From NCBI GenBank assembly GCA_963590855.1, contig CAVAQT010000008.1:1-64000 (forward strand): DNA of 64,000 bases, written 5' to 3'. This stretch comes from Ruminococcus_C sp963590855 (GTDB lineage: Bacteria; Bacillota; Clostridia; Oscillospirales; Ruminococcaceae). Position 1 is the first letter of the stretch, and each line of letters starts with the position of its first letter. Below, one piece after another: positions 42,066 to 51,207 of the stretch. The notes under the pieces were generated by a model that was given only the letters and a program-made list of their open reading frames with translations, was not told where the DNA came from and did no database searches. Both the position numbers and the translations under genes were made by a program.

Positions 42066-42110
42066 GCAACACTGTACAAAGCCGTAAAGCAGGGCTTCGT
42101 GCGGTGTTGC
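42066..42110 (+). other. 18-bp hairpin between ispG and polC (GTGCGGTG family)
   Basis: GCAACACTGTACAAAGCC (42066-42083) pairs with GGCTTCGTGCGGTGTTGC (42093-42110) with one mismatch and several G-U pairs. Related in sequence to 15527-15557. No T-run follows. Confidence 0.65.
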
Positions 42111-42195
42111 TCTGAGTATGAAAGCGGAGAAATGAAAACAGGCTCGAAAAGGCATTTGCAGAATGCTTTTTTGCTAAGCTGTAGGAGTGGAAAGT

Positions 42196-45100
42196 ATGGA
42201 TTTGAATTTCGCAGAGTTTCTGGAAGAATATGTGCCGATATTGCCGTCGTCTGTGCAGGACGGTATCTTAAAGAAGATGACATATTCCGAAAATCTGACG
42301 AAAATTTCGTTTTATGTTGCATTTCCCCATCTGGTTCCGGCACAGGATCTGATCGCACTGGAACACGAGCTGGAAATCCGCTTGGAAATTCACGCAGTGC
42401 GGCTGCATCCCCGCTATGCGCCGGAACTGTTTTCGATGGCGTATTTCCCGGATCTGGTCATGATCTTAAAGCGCGAAATGACAGTTGTCAATGGTTTTGT
42501 AGATGGTGCAGAAGTGACACAAGACGGAGACGATCTCCGCATTCAGCTGCATAACGGCGGCTATGACATTCTGCAAAAATATCATGTGGCAGACTTCTTT
42601 TCCGGCTTGCTGGAACAGCTTTTTTCCAAACCGTTTCATGTCACATTTCTGGGGGATGCCAGTGTCAGTGATGATGCATTTCAGGCAATGATCGCCCGTG
42701 CCGAAAAAGAACTGCCAAAGCATAACGAACAGTTGCAGGCACAATCTTCTGCACCTGCGCCGGCTTCGGGAGGCGACAAAAAGCCGAAGCCTACTGCCCA
42801 GAGCGTTTCCATGAATGAAGACATCCCCGGGGTAGTTCCCGGAAGCGCTGTCCTGATTAAGGGAAGACCGATCCGGGATATCCCGATGTCTATTCGTGAA
42901 GCCGTTGAAGTTCAAAATCAGCGCGTGGTTGTGATGGGCGATGTTTTTGCCATGGATTCCCGCGAGGTGCGCGGCGAGAGAACGATCCTGACGTATCAGA
43001 TCACCGATGGTACATATTCCGTTTTGGTGAAAATTTTTGATACCACAGAGAATATTTCCAAATTCCCGTTCGGCGATATCAAGAAGGGTAGTACCCTTTT
43101 GATAATCGGCAGAATCAACTATGATGATTTCGCACGGGAAGAAGTGCTGAAGCCGGAATCCATCGTTATGGTAAAGCGCCAGCGAAAAATGGACAATGCG
43201 CCGAAAAAGCGTGTGGAACTGCATTGCCATACCAACATGTCCCAGATGGATGCCGTCACGCCCTGTGAACGTCTGGTGCAGCGTGCACACGACTGGGGAC
43301 ACCCTGCCATTGCCATTACCGACCACGGCATTGCGCAGGCGTTTCCAGATGCAATGAATGCATGGCGCGGTTTTAAAGACAAAGATTTTAAAGTGATCTT
43401 CGGCTGCGAAGCATACGTTGTCAATGACTTGAACCGTCTGCTTGTCGTCGATAAACCGGGAGACCGCACCCTGCAGGACGAGATCATCATTTTCGATGTT
43501 GAGACGACCGGCCTTAGCCCGTCCAATGACCGGCTGACCGAGATCGGTGCTGTGCGGATGCGCGGAATGCAGATCGTTGACACATTCAACACCATGGTCG
43601 ATCCGGAACGCCCCATTCCGGCGAAAATCGTCGAACTGACAGGAATCACAGACTCCATGGTCGAACAAGCACCCAAAGAAGCCGAAGCCTTGAAAAAGTT
43701 TATGGACTTCTGCGGCGAAAATCCCGTTCTGGCGGCACACAATGCAAAATTCGATACGTCATTCGTGCGCAATGTCTGCAAACGGCATAACATCTCCTTT
43801 GAATTCGCCACATTGGATACATTGATCCTCTGCAAATGCATGCTGCCCACGATGTCAAGACATCGTCTGGACGGCGTTGCAAAAGCACTGAAACTGGGAA
43901 AATTCGATCATCACCGCGCTTCTGATGATGCGCAAATGCTGGCAAAGATCTATAAGGAACTGGTGAGCCGTCTGATCCAGGAAAAGGGCGCAGTGCTGCT
44001 CTCCGACTTGAACAGCAAGACACAGGAAATCGATGTCAAAAAGCTGAAATCCTTCCATCAGATCATTTTGGTGCGCAATCATATCGGACTGAAAAACCTG
44101 TATAAGCTGATTTCGTATGGCCATGTGGAGTGCTTTTACCGGAAGCCGCTGATTCCCAAATCGGTGCTGATGCAGCACCGGGAGGGACTGATCTTCGGCA
44201 GCGCCTGTGAAGCAGGTGAATTGTTCCGCGCATTTGTCGATGAAAAGCCGCATGAAGAGATCGTAGAACTGGCGAAGTTTTATGACTATCTGGAAATTCA
44301 GCCGGTGGGGAACAATGCGTTTATGATCCGAAACGGCACAGCCGCCAATGTAGAAGAACTCCAGGAATACAACCGAAAGATCGTAGCGCTTGGCGAAGAA
44401 CTGGGGATTCCGGTTTGTGCAACCTGTGACGTGCACTTTATGGATAAAGAAGACGCCATTTACCGTGAGATCCTTCAGGCAGGACAGGGCTATGACGATG
44501 CCAAATTCCAGCCGCCGCTGTATCTTCGGACAACAGAAGAAATGCTGGAGGAGTTTTCCTATCTTGGCGAAGAAAAAGCGTACGAAATCGTAGTTGAAAA
44601 CACCAATGCCATTGCCGACCAGATCGAAAAGATCCAGCCGTTCCCGAACGGCACATTTACGCCGACAATTGACGGTGCGGAAGAAGACCTGGTGCGGATT
44701 ACCAATACAAAGGCCAAAGAGATCTACGGCGATCCGCTGCCGGAACTGGTAGAAAAGCGGCTGAACCGCGAGCTTTCATCCATTATCAAGCACGGCTTCT
44801 CGGTGCTGTATATCATTGCGCAGAAACTTGTGTGGGACAGCGTGGCACATGGCTATCAGGTCGGCTCGCGTGGTTCTGTCGGCTCGTCCTTTGTCGCTTC
44901 CATGGCAGGAATCTCGGAAGTCAACCCGTTAGCGCCCCACTATGTCTGCCCGAAGTGCAAGCACAGCGAGTTTATCACAGACGGCAGTGTCGGCTCCGGT
45001 TTTGACCTGCCGCCGAAGAACTGCCCGGAATGCGGCACAGAAATGAACCGGGACGGCCACGACATTCCTTTTGAAACCTTCCTGGGATTTGACGGCGATA

Positions 45101-46536
45101 AAGCGCCGGATATCGACCTGAACTTCTCCGGTGAATACCAGTCCTCTGCCCATCGGTATACAGAAGAACTTTTCGGACGCGATAACGTGTTTAAGGCAGG
45201 AACGATCTCTGCCGTTGCCGATAAAACGGCGTATGGCTATGTCAAAAAGTACCTGGAAGAAAGAGGCCTGCACTATAGCCCCACAGAGACAAACCGCCTT
45301 TCCATTGGCTGTACCGGCATCAAGCGGACGACTGGCCAGCATCCCGGCGGCATGGTCGTTGTTCCCGGCGATTATGATGTCTATGACTTTACCCCTGTGC
45401 AGCACCCGGCAGACGATGCAGAGTCCGACATTCTGACGACGCACTTCGACTTCCATTCGCTGCACGATACGATCTTGAAACTGGATGAGCTGGGACATGT
45501 CGTTCCTACAATGTATAAGCATCTGGAGGATATGACGGGGCTCTCCATTCACGATGTCCCCACCACTGACCCCAAAGTCATCCAGATGTGTACAGACGCA
45601 AGTGTGCTCGGCGTCACCCCGGAAGAGATCTACTGCCAGACCGGAAGTCTCGGCATTCCGGAAATGGGAACTGGCTTTACCATTCAGATGCTTTTGGATT
45701 CCAAACCGAAAAAATTCAGTGATTTCCTGCAAGTCAGCGGACTTTCCCACGGTACTGATGTATGGCTGGGCAATGCAAAGGATCTGATCGACAACGGTAC
45801 CTGTACCATTTCCGATGTTATTGGTACGCGTGACAGTATCATGACATACCTGCTGCATAAGGGCGTAGAGCCGAAACAGGCATTCCAGATCATGGAGGAC
45901 ACCCGAAAGGGAAAAGCGCCTAAGACCTTTACGCCGGAACGGGTGCAAATGCTGAAAGATCACAATGTGCCGCAGTGGTATATCGACAGCTGCCTGAAGA
46001 TCAAGTACATGTTCCCGAAGGCGCACGCTGCCGCTTATGTTACCGCCGCGATCAAACTGGGCTGGTTCAAGCTGTATCATCCGCTGGCATATTATGCGGT
46101 ATATTTCAGTACGCGCGGCGATGATTTCGATGCTGTCCTGGCACTTCAGGGAAAAGAAGCAGTCCGTGCGAAGATCGAAGAACTGAAAGAAAAAGGAAAC
46201 GACCGCTCGAAAAAAGAAACCGATTTGCTGGACACCTTGCTGATCGTAAATGAAATGCTGAGCCGCGGCTGCGAGTTCCTGCCGATCGATCTGTATAAGT
46301 CCCACGCCACCAAATATCTGGTAGAGGACAATAAGGTGCGGATTCCGTTCAGTGCCATTCCGGGTATCGGCATTTCGGCGGCACAAAATCTCTATGAAAC
46401 AGCGCAAAAACGCGATTTTATCTCCATAGAGGAATTTCAGAAGCAGAGCGGCGCATCAAAAACAATAATTGAGACTCTGGAACAGTTGAATGCTATGGGC
46501 GATTTGCCGAAATCTAGCCAAATGACACTCTTTTGA
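42196..46536 (+). CDS. polC: DNA polymerase III PolC-type, alpha subunit
   Basis: 1446 residues from ATG 42196 behind TAGGAG. Replicative polymerase of low-GC Gram-positives. Order: N-terminal domains, OB fold about 240-330 (RGERTILTYQITDGTYSVLV), PHP domain beginning at about 341 (ELHCHTNMSQMDA), the proofreading exonuclease inserted in the PHP at about 430-600 (IIFDVETTGLSPSNDRLTE), then the polymerase core with GSRGSVGSS near 890 and catalytic DIDLNF near 972-974, a zinc-binding CPKCKH...CPECG segment, and HhH motifs near the C terminus. All exonuclease acidic residues seen. Last gene of its block; the next promoter begins 11 bases on. Confidence 0.97.
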   Translation: MDLNFAEFLEEYVPILPSSVQDGILKKMTYSENLTKISFYVAFPHLVPAQDLIALEHELEIRLEIHAVRLHPRYAPELFSMAYFPDLVMILKREMTVVNGFVDGAEVTQDGDDLRIQLHNGGYDILQKYHVADFFSGLLEQLFSKPFHVTFLGDASVSDDAFQAMIARAEKELPKHNEQLQAQSSAPAPASGGDKKPKPTAQSVSMNEDIPGVVPGSAVLIKGRPIRDIPMSIREAVEVQNQRVVVMGDVFAMDSREVRGERTILTYQITDGTYSVLVKIFDTTENISKFPFGDIKKGSTLLIIGRINYDDFAREEVLKPESIVMVKRQRKMDNAPKKRVELHCHTNMSQMDAVTPCERLVQRAHDWGHPAIAITDHGIAQAFPDAMNAWRGFKDKDFKVIFGCEAYVVNDLNRLLVVDKPGDRTLQDEIIIFDVETTGLSPSNDRLTEIGAVRMRGMQIVDTFNTMVDPERPIPAKIVELTGITDSMVEQAPKEAEALKKFMDFCGENPVLAAHNAKFDTSFVRNVCKRHNISFEFATLDTLILCKCMLPTMSRHRLDGVAKALKLGKFDHHRASDDAQMLAKIYKELVSRLIQEKGAVLLSDLNSKTQEIDVKKLKSFHQIILVRNHIGLKNLYKLISYGHVECFYRKPLIPKSVLMQHREGLIFGSACEAGELFRAFVDEKPHEEIVELAKFYDYLEIQPVGNNAFMIRNGTAANVEELQEYNRKIVALGEELGIPVCATCDVHFMDKEDAIYREILQAGQGYDDAKFQPPLYLRTTEEMLEEFSYLGEEKAYEIVVENTNAIADQIEKIQPFPNGTFTPTIDGAEEDLVRITNTKAKEIYGDPLPELVEKRLNRELSSIIKHGFSVLYIIAQKLVWDSVAHGYQVGSRGSVGSSFVASMAGISEVNPLAPHYVCPKCKHSEFITDGSVGSGFDLPPKNCPECGTEMNRDGHDIPFETFLGFDGDKAPDIDLNFSGEYQSSAHRYTEELFGRDNVFKAGTISAVADKTAYGYVKKYLEERGLHYSPTETNRLSIGCTGIKRTTGQHPGGMVVVPGDYDVYDFTPVQHPADDAESDILTTHFDFHSLHDTILKLDELGHVVPTMYKHLEDMTGLSIHDVPTTDPKVIQMCTDASVLGVTPEEIYCQTGSLGIPEMGTGFTIQMLLDSKPKKFSDFLQVSGLSHGTDVWLGNAKDLIDNGTCTISDVIGTRDSIMTYLLHKGVEPKQAFQIMEDTRKGKAPKTFTPERVQMLKDHNVPQWYIDSCLKIKYMFPKAHAAAYVTAAIKLGWFKLYHPLAYYAVYFSTRGDDFDAVLALQGKEAVRAKIEELKEKGNDRSKKETDLLDTLLIVNEMLSRGCEFLPIDLYKSHATKYLVEDNKVRIPFSAIPGIGISAAQNLYETAQKRDFISIEEFQKQSGASKTIIETLEQLNAMGDLPKSSQMTLF

Positions 46537-46546
46537 TAGATTTTCC

Positions 46547-46588
46547 TTGACATTGAATATCTGATGTGCTACTATAGTATTATAGTAG
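46547..46588 (+). promoter_or_regulatory. his operon promoter with overlapping palindromic operator
   Basis: TTGACA (46547-46552), 17-base spacer, TACTAT (46570-46575). An inverted repeat CTACTATA-GTAT-TATAGTAG spans 46569-46588 and covers the -10 and start site, the classic position for a repressor. A TrpR-family HisR/YerC-type repressor is the leading candidate from what is known of his regulation in Firmicutes; the identity is inference. No T-box is present. Confidence 0.8.
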
Positions 46589-46613
46589 TGTGATAAAGCG
46601 TTAGGAGGAACGT

Positions 46614-47810
46614 ATGAGAAAGTATGATCTGATTACCCCGGAGGGGACAAAAGACTTCTTGTTTGAAGAATGCCTGGTACGCCGGGAAATCGAAGAGAAC
46701 CTGCATGCATTATTTCAGAGCAAAGGCTATTCGGAGCTGACGACACCGGGACTGGAATTTTTTGATGTGTTCCAGTCGGAGTCCGGCCATTATCCCCAGG
46801 AACGGCTGTACAAGCTAACAGACAGCAAGGGCCGCCTTCTGGTGCTGCGGCCGGAATCCACCATGCCTATCGCACGAGTGGCTGCAACACGTTTGCGGGA
46901 TGCTTCGCTTCCGCTGCGCCTTTGCTATAACCAGACCGTTTATCGCTTTGAGCCGGCGCTGAAGGGCAGAAGCGACGAGATCACACAGGCAGGTATCGAA
47001 CTGCTTGGCTCATCGTCTTATCTGGCAGATGTGGAAATGATTACAACTGCAATTGAAGCCCTGGCTTCTTTCAGCAGTGAAAATGTCAGCTTCTCATTAG
47101 AACTTGGCGATGCAGGCGTATTTAAGGAATTGATGCGCGAACTGAATGCCACACCGGAAGAACGGGAGAATATCCGCTATCTGATCGAGACCAAAAACTA
47201 TCCTGCGTTGAATGATGTCCTGGATACGATGGATGACGTCAAGGTTGCAGGCGCACTGAAAAAACTGCCGGCGCTGTTTGGCGGTGAAGAGGTCTTTGAT
47301 AAGGCTTCCCAGCTGTACTCCAACGAGCGCATTGATGAGATCCTGATGGATCTGCGAAAGTTGTATCAGGATATCTCTACCGTGATCGGCAGCGGCAGAC
47401 TGACCGTAGATCTCGGTATGGTCAACAATGCGGATTACTATACCGGCGTTATCATCAAGGGCTACCTGGAAGGCTATGGAGAAGAAGTTCTCTCCGGCGG
47501 ACGCTATAATAAGCTGCTGTCTGATTTTGGCTATGACATCCCGGCGACCGGATTCGCTGTGAATGTAGATGCTGTGGCAAATGTGCGCGTCAAGGACAAG
47601 CCGGCAGAGAAAAAGCCGTCTGATGCAGTGATTTTTGCGGCACCCGGCTATGAAATGAAAGCCGCTAAGGTTTCTCAGGAACTGCGCCGCAGCGGACAGG
47701 TCGTAGAGTTTGCATTTTTTGACAGCCTGGATCTGGTTCGGGAATACGCACGGGAAAACAAGATCGGAAGAGTTGTTGTCGTAGACGAAGAAATCACGGA
47801 GGTAAGATAA
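46614..47810 (+). CDS. hisZ: ATP phosphoribosyltransferase regulatory subunit HisZ
   Basis: 398 residues, a class II aminoacyl-tRNA synthetase paralogue without charging activity. Motifs TPEGTKDFL, YSELTTPGLEFFDVF, LRPESTMPIARVAATR and YNQTVYRFEPALKGRSDEIT then QAGIELLG are HisZ/HisRS-like; the missing C-terminal anticodon-binding domain is replaced by a short extension. It activates short HisG (next gene) and confers histidine feedback. TTAGGAGGA precedes the start. Confidence 0.94.
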   Translation: MRKYDLITPEGTKDFLFEECLVRREIEENLHALFQSKGYSELTTPGLEFFDVFQSESGHYPQERLYKLTDSKGRLLVLRPESTMPIARVAATRLRDASLPLRLCYNQTVYRFEPALKGRSDEITQAGIELLGSSSYLADVEMITTAIEALASFSSENVSFSLELGDAGVFKELMRELNATPEERENIRYLIETKNYPALNDVLDTMDDVKVAGALKKLPALFGGEEVFDKASQLYSNERIDEILMDLRKLYQDISTVIGSGRLTVDLGMVNNADYYTGVIIKGYLEGYGEEVLSGGRYNKLLSDFGYDIPATGFAVNVDAVANVRVKDKPAEKKPSDAVIFAAPGYEMKAAKVSQELRRSGQVVEFAFFDSLDLVREYARENKIGRVVVVDEEITEVR

Positions 47811-48440
47811 ATGGCAAAGCCGCTTAGAATTGCATTGACAAAAGGCAGACTGGAAAAGGATACCGTCGGACTGTTGGAACGGCTGGGCTATGACTGCACC
47901 GCAGTACGGGAAAAAGGCCGCCGTCTGATCCTGCCGATTCCGGACGGCAATATGGAAGTTGTCCTGGCAAAGGCAAATGACGTTATCACCTATGTGGAAC
48001 ACGGCGTTTGCGATATGGGTGTTGTGGGAAAAGATACGATCATCGAGATGCAGGGCAAGTTTTTTGAATTGGTAGACCTGGGATTTGGCAGATGCCGATT
48101 TGCTCTGGCATGCAAAAAGGGAACTGATTTCTACAGCGGTTTCGGTGTCAAGTGCATCGCTACCAAGTATCCGAATGTGGCACGCCGCTTTTTTGAGAGC
48201 AAGGGCATGGACGTAGACATTGTCAAGATCGAAGGCTCTGTGGAACTTGCTCCGCTGCTGGGACTGGCAGACGGTATCGTGGATATCGTAGAGACCGGCG
48301 TGACACTCCGTGAAAACGGCCTGGAAGTGGTCGAAGATGTCGTTCCCATTTCCGCACGCCTGATCGCCAACACCGTTAGCCTGAAGCTGCGGCAAACCGA
48401 AATTGAAGCTTTGATTCAGAAAATTGAGGAGGCTTTATAA
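47811..48440 (+). CDS. hisG: ATP phosphoribosyltransferase, short form
   Basis: 209 residues, the short HisG that needs HisZ, consistent with the upstream gene. Motifs: RIALTKGRLEKDT, VCDMGVVGKDTI, ATKYPNVARRFF, EGSVELAPLLGLADGIVDIV (in two parts) and ETGVTLRENGL. First committed step of histidine synthesis: ATP plus PRPP. The start follows the hisZ stop directly, with GGAGGTAAG inside hisZ. Confidence 0.96.
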   Translation: MAKPLRIALTKGRLEKDTVGLLERLGYDCTAVREKGRRLILPIPDGNMEVVLAKANDVITYVEHGVCDMGVVGKDTIIEMQGKFFELVDLGFGRCRFALACKKGTDFYSGFGVKCIATKYPNVARRFFESKGMDVDIVKIEGSVELAPLLGLADGIVDIVETGVTLRENGLEVVEDVVPISARLIANTVSLKLRQTEIEALIQKIEEAL

Positions 48441-48441
48441 T

Positions 48442-49749
48442 ATGATTACCATGAAAACCATTAACGCCAGTGATCTGGCACAGCGCGACGCGTTCTTTGA
48501 AAGTTTGGACAAGCGTACCGGTGAGACCAACCAGAGAGTTACCGAAACCGTAAGCGAGATCATCCGCACCGTAAAAGCCGGCGGCGATGAAGCAGTAAAA
48601 AACTATACGCTGAAATTTGACGGCAACCTGCCCCAGTATTACGAGGTGCCGCGCGATGTCATCAATGATGCGCTGACCAATGCAGACCCGGCATTTGTTG
48701 ATGCGATGCTGAATGCCATTGAGAACGTCCGCGATTTCCACCAGCGCCAGGTGCAGGAGGGCTTTATCCACGCACTGCCGAACGGTGTGATCCTGGGACA
48801 GCGTGTCCGCGGTCTGGAGCGTGTCGGTCTGTATGTGCCGGGCGGTACGGCAGCGTATCCGTCCAGCGTTATCATGAACGCTGTTCCGGCAAAGATCGCC
48901 GGCGTGAAGGAGATCATCATGGTAACACCGCCCTGCAAGGACGGTACACCGAACCCGGATATCCTGGTGGCAGCCGGCCTCTGCGGCGTAGACCGTGTAT
49001 TCCTCTCCGGCGGCGCACAGGCGATCGCAGCCCTGGCATACGGCACAGAGGAGATCCCGAAAGTAGACAAGATCGTCGGCCCTGGCAATATTTTCGTGGC
49101 TACCGCAAAGAAATTGCTGTACGGCGTTGTGGACATTGACATGATCGCAGGCCCCAGCGAAGTACTGGTCATGGCAGATGAAACGGCAGACCCGAAATTT
49201 GTTGCCGCAGACCTGATGTCTCAGGCAGAACATGATGTTCTGGCATCTGCGATCCTGGTAACGACCTGCCCGGAACTGGCAGAAAAGGTACAGGCAGAGA
49301 TCAACCGCCAGGCATCCTACCTTTCCAGAAAAGAAATCATCGAAAAATCCATGAATGAGTACGGCGCAGTTCTGCTGTGCGATACGCGTGAAGAGGCAGT
49401 TGTCCTGGCAAATATGGTTGCACCGGAACACCTGGAAGTCCTCATGGAGAACCCCATGGAACTGCTGGGTGCACTGGACAACGCCGGTTCGGTATTCCTG
49501 GGTGCATACGCATCGGAACCGCTGGGCGACTACTACGCCGGCCCGAACCACGTTCTGCCCACCAGCGGAACAGCTCGTTTCTTCTCTCCGCTGGGCGTAC
49601 AGAGCTTTACCAAGCGTTCCAGCTATACCTACTATACCAAGGATGCCCTGCGTGCAGCCAAGGATGACATCGTGCTGATTGCCAACAAGGAAGGCCTGAC
49701 CGCACACGCCAATGCAATTACCGTTCGGTTTGAGGATGAAAAGCAGTAA
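48442..49749 (+). CDS. hisD: Histidinol dehydrogenase
   Basis: 435 residues from ATG 48442 behind GAGGAGG. NAD- and zinc-dependent oxidation of histidinol to histidine in two steps. Motifs: YVPGGTAAYPSSVIMNAVPA, SGGAQAIAALAYGT, KIVGPGNIFVATAK, AGPSEVLV, SQAEHDVLA, VAPEHLEVL and GPNHVLPTSGTARF; these contain the expected Gln/His zinc ligands and the catalytic Glu-His pair. Confidence 0.97.
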   Translation: MITMKTINASDLAQRDAFFESLDKRTGETNQRVTETVSEIIRTVKAGGDEAVKNYTLKFDGNLPQYYEVPRDVINDALTNADPAFVDAMLNAIENVRDFHQRQVQEGFIHALPNGVILGQRVRGLERVGLYVPGGTAAYPSSVIMNAVPAKIAGVKEIIMVTPPCKDGTPNPDILVAAGLCGVDRVFLSGGAQAIAALAYGTEEIPKVDKIVGPGNIFVATAKKLLYGVVDIDMIAGPSEVLVMADETADPKFVAADLMSQAEHDVLASAILVTTCPELAEKVQAEINRQASYLSRKEIIEKSMNEYGAVLLCDTREEAVVLANMVAPEHLEVLMENPMELLGALDNAGSVFLGAYASEPLGDYYAGPNHVLPTSGTARFFSPLGVQSFTKRSSYTYYTKDALRAAKDDIVLIANKEGLTAHANAITVRFEDEKQ

Positions 49750-50125
49750 TGAGAATCCAATTGTAAAAATCCTTGGGACTTCCGACAAGATCTTTTTTCA
49801 GTTTGAACAGGGCGAAATTGTTCTTGGCAGTGGGGAGTTTATGGCAAAGAGCGGATCCATTGACGGGTTTTATGTGTATACAGACAGTCTGAGATACAGA
49901 GATTCTCATATCCCTCTTACAAAAATCCAGAAAATGGAATTAATAGAAAAACAGCAGCTTATCCGTGCGGCAGGAATTTTTCAATTGAATTTATCTAACA
50001 CAAGGAGGAATCCATATGCGGCAAGCACAACTTGCACGAAAGACCAAAGAGACAGACATACAGGTAGCCGTAAAACTAGACAACAAGGGGACTGCCAACA
50101 TCGATACCGGCATCGGCTTTTTTGA
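49736..50125 (+). CDS. Uncertain small ORF between hisD and hisB
   Basis: A frame of 129 codons begins at ATG 49736 inside the hisD end and runs 110 bases into hisB in another frame. The part unique to the 266-base gap (about residues 5-93) looks protein-like, with beta-type segments (KIFFQFEQGEIVLGSGEF, GFYVYTDSLRYRD) and a helical KIQKMELIEKQQLIRAAG. The start has only TTTGAGG right against it. The C-terminal 37 residues are just the shifted hisB frame, so either the gene lost its stop or this is not a gene. hisC would commonly be found around here and is absent. Confidence 0.4.
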   Translation: MKSSNENPIVKILGTSDKIFFQFEQGEIVLGSGEFMAKSGSIDGFYVYTDSLRYRDSHIPLTKIQKMELIEKQQLIRAAGIFQLNLSNTRRNPYAASTTCTKDQRDRHTGSRKTRQQGDCQHRYRHRLF

Positions 50126-50597
50126 CCATATGCTGACAGCACTGTCTGTTCACAGCGGTATCAGCATGGACATTGCCGTCAAAGGAGACCTCTATGTGGA
50201 CGGACACCACACCGTAGAGGACACTGGCATTGTTCTGGGTAAGGCACTGGGCGAAGCACTGGGCGATAAATCCGGCATCACGCGCTATGGCAGCGCTTTC
50301 ATTCCCATGGACGAAGCACTGGCATTTTGCAGCCTGGACATCAGCAACCGTCCGTTCCTGGTGTTTCAGGGAACATTCACCAACGCCATGATCGGACAGT
50401 ATGATGCCTGCCTGACAGAAGAATTTTTCCGCGCCTTTGCCTTCAACGCAGGAATCACACTGCACGTCAACATGATGTATGGTTCCAACGACCACCATAA
50501 ATGTGAAGCAGCTTTCAAGGCAGTCGCACACGCACTGAAAACCGCCGTCACGCCTCTGAAAGACGGCATGACCTTGTCCACGAAAGGAGTCCTCTGA
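50016..50597 (+). CDS. hisB: Imidazoleglycerol-phosphate dehydratase
   Basis: 193 residues, monofunctional. Manganese-binding His/Glu clusters are visible in DTGIGFFDHMLTALSVHSGI, DGHHTVEDTGIVLGKAL and GSNDHHKCEAAFKA. Converts IGP to imidazole acetol phosphate. The separate histidinol-phosphate phosphatase and the aminotransferase HisC are not in this window. Strong AAGGAGG site upstream. Confidence 0.97.
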   Translation: MRQAQLARKTKETDIQVAVKLDNKGTANIDTGIGFFDHMLTALSVHSGISMDIAVKGDLYVDGHHTVEDTGIVLGKALGEALGDKSGITRYGSAFIPMDEALAFCSLDISNRPFLVFQGTFTNAMIGQYDACLTEEFFRAFAFNAGITLHVNMMYGSNDHHKCEAAFKAVAHALKTAVTPLKDGMTLSTKGVL

Positions 50598-50598
50598 G

Positions 50599-51207
50599 AT
50601 GATCGCAATTATCGACTATGGCGCAGGCAATATTTTCAGCGTCAAGAATGCACTGGACTATCTGGGACTTCCAGGAGAACTGACCGCTGATCCGGAAGCG
50701 ATCCGCAAAGCGGATGCCCTGATCCTGCCCGGCGTGGGCGCATTCCCCAGTGCCATGCAGATGCTGCACGACAGCGGCTTGACCGATGTGATCCGGGAAG
50801 AATCCCATAAAAAGCCGTTCCTCGGCATTTGCCTGGGCATGCAGCTCATCTTTGAAAAGGGATACGAATTTGAAGAATGCGACGGCCTCGGACTCGTTCC
50901 CGGCAAGGTGAAAAAAATCGAAGCGCCGGGCATGGTGATTCCGCACATGGGCTGGAACAAGCTGGAAATGCAGCATGACTGCCCGATTCTCCGGAATCTG
51001 CCGGAAGAATCCTATGTGTACTTCGTACATTCCTACCAGGCAGTTGTGCCGGACGAATATCTGGCAGCCTATGTAGAATACGGCACAGCAAAGATCCCGG
51101 CAATGGTCTATGACGGCAAAACCGTCTACGGCGCGCAGTTCCATCCGGAAAAGAGCGGCGAAGTCGGCTTGCAGATACTGCGAAATTTTGGAGGGCTGAT
51201 CGGATGA
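50599..51207 (+). CDS. hisH: Imidazole glycerol phosphate synthase, glutaminase subunit
   Basis: 202 residues, class I glutamine amidotransferase. Catalytic triad Cys78 (FLGICLGMQ), His182 and Glu184 (QFHPEKSG). Delivers ammonia to HisF, encoded two genes on. Starts one base after the hisB stop and overlaps hisA by four bases. Confidence 0.97.
   Translation: MIAIIDYGAGNIFSVKNALDYLGLPGELTADPEAIRKADALILPGVGAFPSAMQMLHDSGLTDVIREESHKKPFLGICLGMQLIFEKGYEFEECDGLGLVPGKVKKIEAPGMVIPHMGWNKLEMQHDCPILRNLPEESYVYFVHSYQAVVPDEYLAAYVEYGTAKIPAMVYDGKTVYGAQFHPEKSGEVGLQILRNFGGLIG

Noticed and set aside
46537..46613. His T-box riboswitch before hisZ
   Set aside because: The leader is under 40 bases and lacks the T-box and specifier elements.
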